From the NCBI RefSeq assembly GCF_038397745.1, contig NZ_CP151636.1, forward strand, positions 1,922,001-1,986,000: a stretch of DNA of 64,000 nt, written 5' to 3'. Position numbers and translations under genes: made by a program. This document shows positions 24,132 to 32,372 of this stretch, piece by piece (position 1 is the first letter of the stretch; each line of letters begins with the position of its first letter). Origin of the DNA: Microbacterium sp. LWH11-1.2. GTDB taxonomy: Bacteria > Actinomycetota > Actinomycetes > Actinomycetales > Microbacteriaceae. The notes under the pieces were generated by a model. That model was given only the letters and a program-made list of their open reading frames with translations, did no database searches and was not told the DNA's origin.

Positions 24132-25963
24132 CGGTCGTGCGCCCTTCGACAGGCTCAGGGACCCAGGGTGCAGGCTCAGGGACCCAGGGTGCAGGCTCAG
24201 GGACCCAGGGTGCAGGCTCAGGGACCCAGGGCGCAGGCTCAGGGACCCAGGGGGGAGGCTCGGGGACCCCGGGTGATGTCGCCGAGCGCGCGCCGCGCCG
24301 CGCCGTCTCCCCGGAGCGGATCGCCGCATCGCTGACGCTGCTCGCCCTCCTCGTGATCGGCATCCTCGCCGTGAACGAGGTCGGGATCTCGCTCCCCGCG
24401 ATGGCACAGAGCTGGGGCAACGCCGAGAACTTCCTGGCGCGCGTCGGCGGGCTGTCGTTCCCGGAACCCGGCGATCTCGCCTGGCTCATCGCCCTCACCG
24501 TCGGGCTCGTGCTCGTCGGCACCCTGCTCGCCGCGGTGCTCTCGGTGCCGATCGCCTACCTCGCGGCGTCCAACACGACGCCCGGCAACGGCTGGCGCGC
24601 GGCGGCGCGCTTCATCGGCGTGCTCACCCGCGCGCTTCCGGACGTCGTGCTCGCGATGGCCTTCGTGCTCATGTTCTCGCTCGGCACGCTCCCCGGCATC
24701 CTGGCCATCGGCATCCACTCGATCGGCATGATCTCGAAGATGTTCGCCGATGCGATCGAGCAGATCGACGAGGGGCCCCGCCTCGCGATCCGCGCCGCCG
24801 GCGGCTCGAAGCTGCAGGAGTTCACCTCGGGCATCCTCCCGCAGGTGCTCCCCAGCTGGGTCGCGACGGTGCTGCACCGCAACGACATCAACCTCCGCGG
24901 CAGCGTGGTCCTCGGCTATGTGGGCGTCGCGGGTCTCGGACTGGAGATGTCCTACGCGTTCAAGGCGCTCAACTACGGCAAGGGTCTCGGCATCGCCCTG
25001 GTCATCTTCATCCTCTGCATCGTCATGGAGATCGTCTCGAGCATGGTGCGCGGTGCGATGCTCGGACAGCAGCAGCAGACGCGCTCGTGGATCGACCGCC
25101 TGCTGCACCCGCGCCTCGGTTCGCGGGGGTCTGCAGCCGCATCGACCGAGCGTCCCGCCTGGGCGGCGAGCCCCGCGACAGCCGTGCGCCGCCCGTGGAC
25201 GGCGCAGCGTGTGCGCCACGCGATCGCCGGCGTCGTGGCGGTGCTCATCGTGGTCGGCAGCGTCGTCGTGAGCCAGATCAACTGGCTCGACTTCTTCACC
25301 TTCTGGGGCAAGCTCCCCGAGGTCGCCGTGAAGTTCTGGCCGCCCTCCTTCGGCAGCTACGACGCGAGCGTCATGTTCGAGGCCATGCGCGACACGGTCG
25401 CGATCGCACTCGCCGCGACCGTGCTGACCCTGCTTCCCTCGCTCATCCTCGGCTCGCTCGCGGCGAGCAACGTCGCGCCGAGCCCCGGGGCGCGCGGCGC
25501 CGCGCGCTTCCTGCTCGTCGGCATCCGGGGCATCCCGGAGCTCATCCTCGCGATCGTGCTCGTGGTGGTCACCGGGCTCGGCCCGCAGGCCGGCGTCATC
25601 GCGCTCGCCATCGGCGGCGTCGGCCTGCTCGGCAAGCTCATCGCCGACTCCTTCGAGGAGGTCGACCGCGGACCGGAGCGCGCGCTGCGCGCCGTCGGCG
25701 CCACCCGCCTGCAGACCTACACGTCGGCCACGGTGCCGCAGGGGATGCAGGCCCTGATCGGTCACAGCTTCTACATGCTCGACACCAACATCCGCGCGGC
25801 GACGATCCTCGGCATCGTCGGCGGCGGCGGCGTGGGCTACTACCTGCTCAACGCCAGCCAGGGCTCTCGGTACGAGACCGTGACCGCGATCGTCCTGATG
25901 ATCCTCGCCACCGTGCTCGTCGTCGAGGGTCTCGCCATGTGGATGCGGAAGGTGTTCCGATGA
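24128..25963 (+). CDS. phnE: Fused double phosphonate ABC permease with repeat-encoded N-terminus
   Basis: A 611-residue permease made of two PhnE-like halves (about 60-335 and 355-611), each with about six helices and an EAA loop (first IEQIDEGPRLAIRAAGG, second FEEVDRGPERALRAVGA). Some bacteria have two phnE genes; here they are one polypeptide. Residues 5-47 (STGSGTQGAGSGTQ...) come from an expanded array of the short repeat: one full repeat followed by 21-bp units in frame, giving a Gly/Ser/Thr-rich cytosolic tail before the first helix. The ATG overlaps the phnC stop, so the array lies just after the start and is genuinely translated unless a later, unsupported start is used. Confidence 0.9.
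   Translation: MTVVRPSTGSGTQGAGSGTQGAGSGTQGAGSGTQGAGSGTQGGGSGTPGDVAERAPRRAVSPERIAASLTLLALLVIGILAVNEVGISLPAMAQSWGNAENFLARVGGLSFPEPGDLAWLIALTVGLVLVGTLLAAVLSVPIAYLAASNTTPGNGWRAAARFIGVLTRALPDVVLAMAFVLMFSLGTLPGILAIGIHSIGMISKMFADAIEQIDEGPRLAIRAAGGSKLQEFTSGILPQVLPSWVATVLHRNDINLRGSVVLGYVGVAGLGLEMSYAFKALNYGKGLGIALVIFILCIVMEIVSSMVRGAMLGQQQQTRSWIDRLLHPRLGSRGSAAASTERPAWAASPATAVRRPWTAQRVRHAIAGVVAVLIVVGSVVVSQINWLDFFTFWGKLPEVAVKFWPPSFGSYDASVMFEAMRDTVAIALAATVLTLLPSLILGSLAASNVAPSPGARGAARFLLVGIRGIPELILAIVLVVVTGLGPQAGVIALAIGGVGLLGKLIADSFEEVDRGPERALRAVGATRLQTYTSATVPQGMQALIGHSFYMLDTNIRAATILGIVGGGGVGYYLLNASQGSRYETVTAIVLMILATVLVVEGLAMWMRKVFR
24142..24276 (+). repeat. Tandem array: one repeat core plus six 21-bp units inside phnE
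   Basis: The full element (CCCTTCGACAGGCTCAGGG...) at 24142-24164 is followed by 21-bp units starting AGGCTCAGGGACCCAGGG at 24151, 24172, 24193, 24214, 24235 and 24256. Units 1-3 are identical; units 4-6 diverge progressively. The period of exactly seven codons keeps the phnE frame. It is not a CRISPR array because there are no unique spacers. Confidence 0.92.
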
Positions 25964-27099
25964 CCACGTCACCTGATTCCGCCGACCTCGTCGTCGTCGG
26001 CTCCGGCATCGTCGGACTCGGCGCCGCGTATGGGGCGGTCCGCCGCGGCCTTCGCGTCATCGTGGTCGACCGTGCGGATGCCGTGACAGGAGCCACGATC
26101 CGCAACTTCGGGCACCTCTGCATCGGGGCGCAGAGCGGAGAGGCCCGGCGCTACGCCGACGCCTCTCGCGAGCTCTGGCTGCGCCTCTCCCAGGACGCCG
26201 GGTTCTGGCTGCGGGAGTCGGGCACGCTGGTCGCCGCCCGCCATGACGACGAGCTCGCCGTTCTCGAGGCGGCCGCCGGCGACGGCGGCATCCGGATGCT
26301 GGAGGCCGACGAACTGCTCCGCCTCGCGCCGCTGCGACGCGAGGGCCTCCTCGGCGGCGCCCGCATCGAGACCGATCTGCAGACCGACCCGCGCACCGCG
26401 GCCGCTGCGATCGTGCGTCACCTCGCGGCGCTGGGCGTGGAGTTCCGGTTCCGCACGGCCGTCACCGCGCTGGGAGCCGGTCGCGTCGAGACGACGCGCG
26501 GAACCATCACCTGCGCGAACGTCGTCGTCGCCGTCAACCACGACATCGATCAGCTGCTGCCGGAGGTCGCCGAACGCCACGGCATCGTCCGCTGCGCGCT
26601 GGACATGATGCGTGCGGCCGTGACGCTCCGGCATCCGCTCTCCGCCCCGCTGCTCACCGGCTGGTCGCTGGTGCGGTACGGGCGATTCGCCGGCGGTCCG
26701 GAGTCCGCCGCACTGCGCGATCGACTGCACGCCGAACGGCCGGATCTCGCCGCCCTCGACCTCAACCAGATGTACACGCAGCTGCCGGACGGCTCGCTCA
26801 TCATCGGCGACTCCCACGCGACCGCGATCGCGCCCGCCCCCTTCCAGCCCGAGGCCGCGTTCACGGCGTTCCTCGCCGAGGCGGAGGCCCTGTTCGACAT
26901 GCCGACGCCGCGCGTGCTCGAGCGGTGGCAGGGCGTGTACGCCAAGGGCGCGCGGGAGTTCCTCATCGAACGGGGCGACGAGGGAGCGCTGGTGCTCGCC
27001 GCGACCACCGGCATCGGAATGACCACGGGTCTGGGGCTCGCCGAAGAGAATCTCACCGCCGCCTTCGGGTGGGCACCCGCAATGGAAGGAACATCATGA
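25960..27099 (+). CDS. FAD-dependent oxidoreductase of the phosphonate-associated type (TIGR03364/HpnW-like)
   Basis: A 379-residue DAO-fold flavoenzyme. The dinucleotide motif is VVVGSGIVGLGAAYGAVRRG (9-28), followed by VDRADAVTGATIRNFGHL, where the GATIRNFG segment resembles the flavin-attachment region of sarcosine oxidase relatives. C-terminal motif TTGIGMTTGLGLAEE closes the FAD site. In this family and context the likely reaction is oxidative deamination of an aminoethylphosphonate or its N-alkyl or hydroxy derivative to an aldehyde such as phosphonoacetaldehyde. That role follows from family and neighbours, not from the sequence alone. It overlaps phnE and the HAD gene by ATGA. Confidence 0.85.
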   Translation: MTTSPDSADLVVVGSGIVGLGAAYGAVRRGLRVIVVDRADAVTGATIRNFGHLCIGAQSGEARRYADASRELWLRLSQDAGFWLRESGTLVAARHDDELAVLEAAAGDGGIRMLEADELLRLAPLRREGLLGGARIETDLQTDPRTAAAAIVRHLAALGVEFRFRTAVTALGAGRVETTRGTITCANVVVAVNHDIDQLLPEVAERHGIVRCALDMMRAAVTLRHPLSAPLLTGWSLVRYGRFAGGPESAALRDRLHAERPDLAALDLNQMYTQLPDGSLIIGDSHATAIAPAPFQPEAAFTAFLAEAEALFDMPTPRVLERWQGVYAKGAREFLIERGDEGALVLAATTGIGMTTGLGLAEENLTAAFGWAPAMEGTS

Positions 27100-27809
27100 C
27101 CACGACAACTCCCCTCGAACTCGTCGTCCTCGACATGGCAGGAACCACGGTGCTCGACGACGGCGTCGTGGAGCAGGCGTTCCAGCGCGCCGCCGAGCGC
27201 ACGGGCGTCGCCGAGCGGATGCCGTGGGCCGAGGCGCTCGACCACGTCCGCGTCACCATGGGCCAGTCCAAGATCGACGTCTTCACCCACCTCGCCGGCG
27301 GCGACGTCGCGGCAGCCGAGCGTGCCACCGCCGCCTTCGAGGGCGCGTACGCCGAGATCGTCGCCGAGCAGGGCGTCACGGAGATCCCGGGTGCGGCCGA
27401 CGCGATCCAGGGGCTCAAGGACGCCGGGCTCACGGTCGTGCTGACCACCGGCTTCGCGCCGGTCACCCGCGACGCGCTGATCGACGGGCTCGGCTGGCAC
27501 GGACTCGTCGACCTGGTGCTCTCGCCGGTCGACGCCGGCCGCGGCCGCCCTGCCCCCGACCTGGTGCTCACCGCCCTGCTCCGCACGCAGACGTCCTCCG
27601 TCGCGGCGGTCGGCGTCGCGGGCGACACCGTCAGCGACGTCGAGTCCGGACGCCGTGCGGGCGCGGGCTTCGTCGCCGGCGTCCTCAGCGGCGCCCACGA
27701 CCGGGTCGCTCTCGAGGGCGCGGGAGCGGATGCCGTGCTCGACGACGTCACCGCCCTCCGCGACGTGCTCGCCGACCGCGGACTGCTGCGCGCGGTCCCC
27801 GCCACCTGA
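27096..27809 (+). CDS. HAD-family hydrolase, phosphonoacetaldehyde hydrolase-like
   Basis: A 237-residue HAD enzyme. Nucleophile D13 lies in LVVLDMAGTTV, matching the DxAGTT loop of phosphonatases. K59 in VTMGQSKIDVF stands where PhnX has its Schiff-base Lys (MGxxK). Motif II is LTTGFAPVTR and motif IV VGVAGDTVSDVESGRRAGAG. It belongs to the PhnX-like group (TIGR03351). If the Lys is catalytic, the enzyme would split phosphonoacetaldehyde to acetaldehyde and phosphate. It overlaps the oxidoreductase gene by 4 bp. Confidence 0.85.
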   Translation: MTTTTPLELVVLDMAGTTVLDDGVVEQAFQRAAERTGVAERMPWAEALDHVRVTMGQSKIDVFTHLAGGDVAAAERATAAFEGAYAEIVAEQGVTEIPGAADAIQGLKDAGLTVVLTTGFAPVTRDALIDGLGWHGLVDLVLSPVDAGRGRPAPDLVLTALLRTQTSSVAAVGVAGDTVSDVESGRRAGAGFVAGVLSGAHDRVALEGAGADAVLDDVTALRDVLADRGLLRAVPAT

Positions 27810-27823
27810 GACGCGGGCGCGAC

Positions 27824-28915
27824 ATGGGCACCCTGCTGATCCGTCCGCCCGGCCACCGGCGCGACGTGGCCCTCCGCCCCGCAGCGACCGCGATGGTGTG
27901 GGTCGGCGAGGGGCATCCGCACGAGACGATCGCGGTGCCGGGTGTCGCCCTCGCCGACGGCGACGTGCTGGTCGCCGTCGAGATGTCCACGATCTGCGGC
28001 TCCGACGTGCACACCGTGCAGGGACGCCGGTCGGCGCCGACGCCCCTGGTGCTCGGTCACGAGAGCGTGGGCCGCGTGATCGCGACCGGCGACTCCGGGG
28101 CGAACGCGGTCGACGGCACTCCGCTCCGCATCGGCGACCGCGTGGTCTGGTCGGTCACGGTCTCGTGCGCGAGCTGCGACCGGTGCCTGCAGGGCCTTCC
28201 GCAGAAATGCCGGACCCTGGGCAAGTACGGCCACGACCGCGTCGGCGCGCACGGCGACCTCACCGGCGCGTTCGGGACCCACGTGCAACTCCGAGAGGGC
28301 ACCGCCATCGTCCGCGTGCCGGAGGCGCTGCCGGCATCCGTCCTCGCTCCGGCATCCTGCGCGACCGCGACGGCGTGGGCGGCGGTGGCGCGCGCCGGTC
28401 GGGACCACGACCTCGACGGAGCGACGGTGCGCATCCACGGCGCGGGTCTCGTCGGGCTGTCCGCCGCGGCCATCGCGGCGGAGCAGGGAGCGACGGTCGA
28501 GGTGCTCGATCCGAACCCTGCGCGGCGGGCGCTGGCCACGCGCTTCGGCGCTGCGGATGCCCTCTCGCGCGAACCCGACGTCGTCATCGAGGCGTCGGGG
28601 CACGCGGTGGTGGCCGCGCTCGACGGGGTCGCGGTCGGCGGGACGGTCGTGCTCGTCGGCAGCGTCTTCCCGGCCGACCCCGTGCCGTTCGACGCGGAGA
28701 GCATCGTGCGCCGCCTGGTCACCGTCGCCGGCATCCACAACTACACCGGCGCGGAGCTGGCGGAGGCGGTGGCGTTCCTCGCCGGCCGCGGTCGCGCCTA
28801 TCCGTTCGCCGACGCGGTCGGCGCCGTCCGATCCCTGCTCGACATCGACGAGGCCCTCGTCGAGGCCGCAGGTCCGGAGGCACCGCTGCGCATCGGCCTC
28901 GTGCCCGGGCGCTGA
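27824..28915 (+). CDS. Zinc-dependent alcohol dehydrogenase of phosphonate operons (TIGR03366/HpnZ-like)
   Basis: A 363-residue MDR enzyme. Catalytic Zn ligands are in STICGSDVH and LGHESVG; the structural Zn site shows four Cys in VSCASCDRCLQGLPQKC; the NAD fold is RIHGAGLVGLSAAAIAA. It closes the operon 14 bp after the HAD gene. A dehydrogenase of this family regularly accompanies the oxidase/HAD pair in phosphonate loci. It may oxidise a hydroxyalkylphosphonate or reduce the aldehyde product; the direction is not evident. Confidence 0.87.
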   Translation: MGTLLIRPPGHRRDVALRPAATAMVWVGEGHPHETIAVPGVALADGDVLVAVEMSTICGSDVHTVQGRRSAPTPLVLGHESVGRVIATGDSGANAVDGTPLRIGDRVVWSVTVSCASCDRCLQGLPQKCRTLGKYGHDRVGAHGDLTGAFGTHVQLREGTAIVRVPEALPASVLAPASCATATAWAAVARAGRDHDLDGATVRIHGAGLVGLSAAAIAAEQGATVEVLDPNPARRALATRFGAADALSREPDVVIEASGHAVVAALDGVAVGGTVVLVGSVFPADPVPFDAESIVRRLVTVAGIHNYTGAELAEAVAFLAGRGRAYPFADAVGAVRSLLDIDEALVEAAGPEAPLRIGLVPGR

Positions 28916-28973
28916 GGCCGACGGGGGGTCAGTCGGGGTCAGTCGGGGTCAGGCGGCCCCGTCGCCGGACCGG

Positions 28974-29543
28974 TCAGACGCCCCGGTCGGGCGCGGACTG
29001 CGGCTCGTTCGTCTGGGGAGCATCGGTGGACGCGGGGTCTTCCGGCTGCGGCTCGTCGGCGGCCTCCGGCGCCTCGCCGGCGGCGTAATCCGGACGCGGA
29101 GGCTGCAGGGGCTGGTCGGAGTACTCGCCACCCTTGCGGCCGCCGAAGGGGCGACCGTGATCGGCGAACTCCTCGCGCGCGAAGACGAGCGTCCACGGCC
29201 CCGCGGTGAACCGCGCGCCGGTGCGCAGCGTCTCGGTGGCATCGCCCTCGTGCGTGGCATCCGCTGCGGGGTTGGCGTTCATCTCGCCCTCGCCGTGGAG
29301 GGTCAGCACGTACTCGTCGCGCTCGTCGTGCGTGATCGTGGCGTGCACGGGATCCGTGTCGGGCAGTCGAAGCTCGTTGCCGTCGGCCGAGCCGATGCGC
29401 ACGACGTCGGCCTCGAGTGCGAACTCCGACCGCTCATCGTCGCGCGTGATGCGCAGCAGCGGGTTGCCGGCACCCCATTCGGCATGCGTGGTCGTCGGCG
29501 TGTAGCCGTCATCGGGGCGGTCGTCGATGTGTCGTGCGTTCAT
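28974..29543 (-). CDS. FHA-like domain protein with disordered C-terminal tail
   Basis: A 189-residue cytosolic protein. Residues 30-125 look like a forkhead-associated beta sandwich: VVRIGSADGNELRLPDTDPVHATI matches the RIGS...N.L.L.D....HA pattern of phosphothreonine-binding FHA domains, but the usual second Ser/Arg contacts are imperfect. Residues 135-189 are Pro/Glu/Ala-rich and probably disordered. GAGGAGG precedes the ATG. No kinase is adjacent. Confidence 0.72.
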   Translation of the reverse strand: MNARHIDDRPDDGYTPTTTHAEWGAGNPLLRITRDDERSEFALEADVVRIGSADGNELRLPDTDPVHATITHDERDEYVLTLHGEGEMNANPAADATHEGDATETLRTGARFTAGPWTLVFAREEFADHGRPFGGRKGGEYSDQPLQPPRPDYAAGEAPEAADEPQPEDPASTDAPQTNEPQSAPDRGV

Positions 29544-29619
29544 GGCGGTGGCCTCCTCGGATCGGTCCCTTCACGCTAGGCGGCGGGCGCCGTTCTGCGT
29601 GAGGGGGTTGACTTCGCCC

Positions 29620-29955
29620 TCACGGGGCGTCCGTCTCGTCGCTCTCGTCCTTCGGGATCATGTCGGCGGTCAGCAGGGTGATGCCGCCGCTGGAGTTCGC
29701 CGATGTCGCCATCGCGGTGATCCACTCGGGCTGCAGCTCCGGGGCCACGGGGTCGTCGAAAGTGAACCGCAGCGGGATCGACGGGTGGAGCCAGATCGTC
29801 GAGCGGCCGTCGGGATCGCCCTCGGGATGGCGCCACGACAGGGTGAAGCTCTCGTTCCGACGCAGCTTTGTCGCGATCACGACCTTGAGGTGCGCCAGCA
29901 CGAGATCGTCGATCTGGATCGGATTCCTCGCGTCACCGTAGTACAGGATGCCCAT
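29620..29955 (-). CDS. Small conserved protein (DUF7882-like), paralogue of its divergent neighbour
   Basis: A 111-residue protein: MGILYYGDARNPIQIDD, then LAHLKVVIATKLRRNESFTLSW and STIWLHPSIPLRFTF. The same pattern occurs in the divergent protein at 30031. I associate this family with small Microbacteriaceae proteins sometimes mislabelled as ATP-dependent DNA ligase; it has no ligase motif. The ATG at 29955 has no ribosome binding site, so the mRNA may be leaderless. Function unknown. Confidence 0.75.
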   Translation of the reverse strand: MGILYYGDARNPIQIDDLVLAHLKVVIATKLRRNESFTLSWRHPEGDPDGRSTIWLHPSIPLRFTFDDPVAPELQPEWITAMATSANSSGGITLLTADMIPKDESDETDAP

Positions 29956-30030
29956 AGGCTTTACGCTACGCAGACGAGGACGAATCGGACAAGACTCGTC
30001 GGGCCGCCGCACCGGGAGAACGAGGAGCAC

Positions 30031-30378
30031 ATGGGCAAGTTCATCTACGAGGGCGGCGTGAAGACCGAGATCGAGGATCGCGCCCTCACACACCTGCAGC
30101 TCGTCATCACCGCCAAGCTCCGTCGCGGCGAGCCGTTCCCCTTCAGCTGGCGCGAGGATGCGAGCGTCGGCGGCGGACGGACCACCGTGTGGATCCAGCC
30201 CAACAGCTCCCTCGTCTTCAAGTACTTCGGCAGCCGTCAGCCCTCGATCAACCGCGCCTGGATCGAGGCTCTCGCCTTCACGGCCAACGCGCCGAGCGGC
30301 TTGTACCTGGTGCCCGAACCCTCCGATGCGGGCGAGGCGGCGGGCGCAGGAGACGCCCCGGCCGGCGCACCGGTGTAG
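30031..30378 (+). CDS. Small conserved protein (DUF7882-like)
   Basis: A 115-residue paralogue of the protein at 29620-29955. Shared segments are LTHLQLVITAKLRRGEPFPFSW and RTTVWIQPNSSLVFKYF; the C-terminal 18 residues are Gly/Ala-rich. CGAGGAG precedes the ATG. The two genes face away from each other across 75 bp, as expected for an inverted duplication. Function unknown. Confidence 0.78.
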   Translation: MGKFIYEGGVKTEIEDRALTHLQLVITAKLRRGEPFPFSWREDASVGGGRTTVWIQPNSSLVFKYFGSRQPSINRAWIEALAFTANAPSGLYLVPEPSDAGEAAGAGDAPAGAPV

Positions 30379-30508
30379 CAGCCGGCACCTTCGGCCCGGC
30401 GGACGCCGCTGTCAACCCCCTGCCCGCGGCGGAAGCCGTCGGGGAGGCTCGTCGCTGACGCCCGGGCGACACCTGCTCGAGCGCACGCCGAGCAGAGGAG
30501 GAGCCAGC

Positions 30509-31393
30509 ATGGCCGACAGCACATCCGACCCCCGGCACGCCCACCGCGAAGAGGGCTTCCCCGCGCAGCAGCAGGACCAGCCGGGGCTCACGGACCGCAC
30601 GACCCCGACGCCGGACCACGGCGAGGAGACCTATGTCGGGCACGGCCGCCTCGACGGCCGGCGGGCTCTGATCACCGGCGGCGACTCCGGCATCGGCCGC
30701 GCCGTCGCGATCGCCTTCGCCCGTGAGGGCGCCGATGTCGCGATCGCCCACATGCCCGAGGAGCAGGCGGATGCCGACGCGACGCTCGCCCTCGTCCGGG
30801 AGGCCGGAGGCAAGGGCCTGAGCCTCGCCGGCGACCTGCGCGACGAGGCCTTCGCCACCGACATCGTCGCCCGCACGAGGAGCGAGTTCGGCGGGCTGGA
30901 CGTGCTGGTGCTGAACGCCGCCTACCAGCACGACATCGACGGGTTCGAGAACCTTCCGACCGAGCGGATGCGCCGCGTCTTCGACACGAACCTCGCCGGC
31001 CTCGTGTTCACGGCGCGGGCCGCCTACCCTGACCTCGAGCCCGGCGCGAGCATCATCGTGACCTCGTCGATCCAGTCGTCGCAGCCGTCGCCGGGGCTCA
31101 TCGACTACGCCATGACCAAGGCCGCCCAGGTGGCCTTCGTCAAGGCGCTCGCCGAAGAGGCAGGACCGCGCGGCATCCGGGTCAACGCCGTCGCGCCCGG
31201 CCCGATCTGGACGCCGCTGATCCCCGCCACCGGATGGGATGCCGAGCGCCTCGCGACGTTCGGGGCCGACACCCCGCTCGGGCGCGCCGGTCAGCCGGCG
31301 GAGCTCGCCGGCACCTACGTGCACCTGGCCTCGGCGGAGTCGTCGTACGTCACGGGAGCCGTGATCGCGGTCACCGGCGGAAAGGCGCTCTGA
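30509..31393 (+). CDS. SDR-family oxidoreductase (general stress type, YhdF/YghA-like)
   Basis: A 294-residue short-chain dehydrogenase. Cofactor motif LITGGDSGIGRAVA (about 54-67); NAG-like NAA at VLVLNAAYQHD; catalytic Ser in VTSSIQSS; Tyr/Lys in IDYAMTKAAQ. The extended N-terminus (QDQPGLTDRTTPTPDHGEETY) is characteristic of the stress-associated YhdF/YghA group, which acts on aldehydes or sugars. AGGAGG precedes the ATG. Confidence 0.9.
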   Translation: MADSTSDPRHAHREEGFPAQQQDQPGLTDRTTPTPDHGEETYVGHGRLDGRRALITGGDSGIGRAVAIAFAREGADVAIAHMPEEQADADATLALVREAGGKGLSLAGDLRDEAFATDIVARTRSEFGGLDVLVLNAAYQHDIDGFENLPTERMRRVFDTNLAGLVFTARAAYPDLEPGASIIVTSSIQSSQPSPGLIDYAMTKAAQVAFVKALAEEAGPRGIRVNAVAPGPIWTPLIPATGWDAERLATFGADTPLGRAGQPAELAGTYVHLASAESSYVTGAVIAVTGGKAL

Positions 31394-31452
31394 CACCGCG
31401 GGAACCGCCGGCGCGGCGTGGTCGCCCCGGCGATCGCGCCTAGGCTGGGGGA

Positions 31453-32370
31453 GTGCAGAAGCCCGCGGCATCCGGTCCCCTCGTCGGGGTCGCGCTGGTC
31501 GTCGGCTCCTGCCTCTCCCTGCCTTTCGGCGCGGCGGTCGCCGCGCAGCTGTTCCCGGTCCTCGGCCCGTGGGGAGTGACCTCTCTGCGGGTCGCGATCG
31601 CCGCCCTGCTGCTGGTCGTGATCGTGCGACCGCGCCCCCGACGGTGGACGGGCAGGCAGTGGCTGGCCGCGACTCTCTTCGGAGTGTCGCTGGCCGCGAT
31701 GAACGGCTTCTTCTACGCCGCGATCGACCGCATCCCGCTCGGGCCGGCGGTCGCCATCGAGTTCCTCGGGCCGCTCGTGCTCGCCGCGGTGCTGACCCGG
31801 CGACTCGCGGACGCCGCATGGGTCGGGGTCGCCCTCCTCGGCATGGCGCTGCTCGGGATCGACGGTCTGATCGGCGCCGAGCCGCTCGACCCTCTCGGCG
31901 TCGTGTTCATCCTCATCGCGGCGGGCTTCTGGATCATGTACATCCGGATGAGCGCCAGGGTCGGCGCGCTCATCCCGGGCAGCAGCGGCCTGGCCATGGG
32001 TCTCGTCGTGGCGGCGGTGCTGCTTCTGCCGGTGGGCGTTCCGACCGTGTCGATCGTCGCCGGCGACATGCAGCTGCTGCTGCTGGCCGCGATCACCGCC
32101 GTGCTGTCGTCCGTCATCCCGTACAGCTTCGAGCTCGCGGCGCTCCGGAGGCTGCCGCAGCGCGTGTTCGGTGTGCTGCTGAGTCTCGAGCCCGCCTTCG
32201 CCACGCTCGCCGGCTGGCTCATCCTCGGACAGGACGCGACCCCGCTGCGGATGCTGGCCGTCGTGCTCGTGATCGCGGCGAGCGTCGGCACCACGCTCGG
32301 CGTGCGCCGCGAACGCCGGACGGACAGCGGGTCCGGCCCGTTCACGGCGCCGATCCCGCTGCCCGACTGA
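31453..32370 (+). CDS. EamA-family transporter (RhtA-like)
   Basis: A 305-residue protein with ten hydrophobic segments and two EamA repeats. The IEFLGPLVLAA segment and the overall pattern match RhtA-type threonine/homoserine exporters; the true substrate is unknown. A GTG start follows GGGGGA. It is not riboswitch-linked, unlike the EamA protein at 18136. Confidence 0.87.
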   Translation: MQKPAASGPLVGVALVVGSCLSLPFGAAVAAQLFPVLGPWGVTSLRVAIAALLLVVIVRPRPRRWTGRQWLAATLFGVSLAAMNGFFYAAIDRIPLGPAVAIEFLGPLVLAAVLTRRLADAAWVGVALLGMALLGIDGLIGAEPLDPLGVVFILIAAGFWIMYIRMSARVGALIPGSSGLAMGLVVAAVLLLPVGVPTVSIVAGDMQLLLLAAITAVLSSVIPYSFELAALRRLPQRVFGVLLSLEPAFATLAGWLILGQDATPLRMLAVVLVIAASVGTTLGVRRERRTDSGSGPFTAPIPLPD

Positions 32371-32372
32371 CG

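Noticed and set aside
24142..24276. CRISPR array
   Set aside because: Units abut each other with no unique spacers and the array is inside a coding frame. The same holds for the arrays at 44785 and 59932.
24239..25972. 577-codon frame antisense to phnE
   Set aside because: His/Asp/Glu/Arg-rich shadow composition, no family features, and no ribosome binding site.
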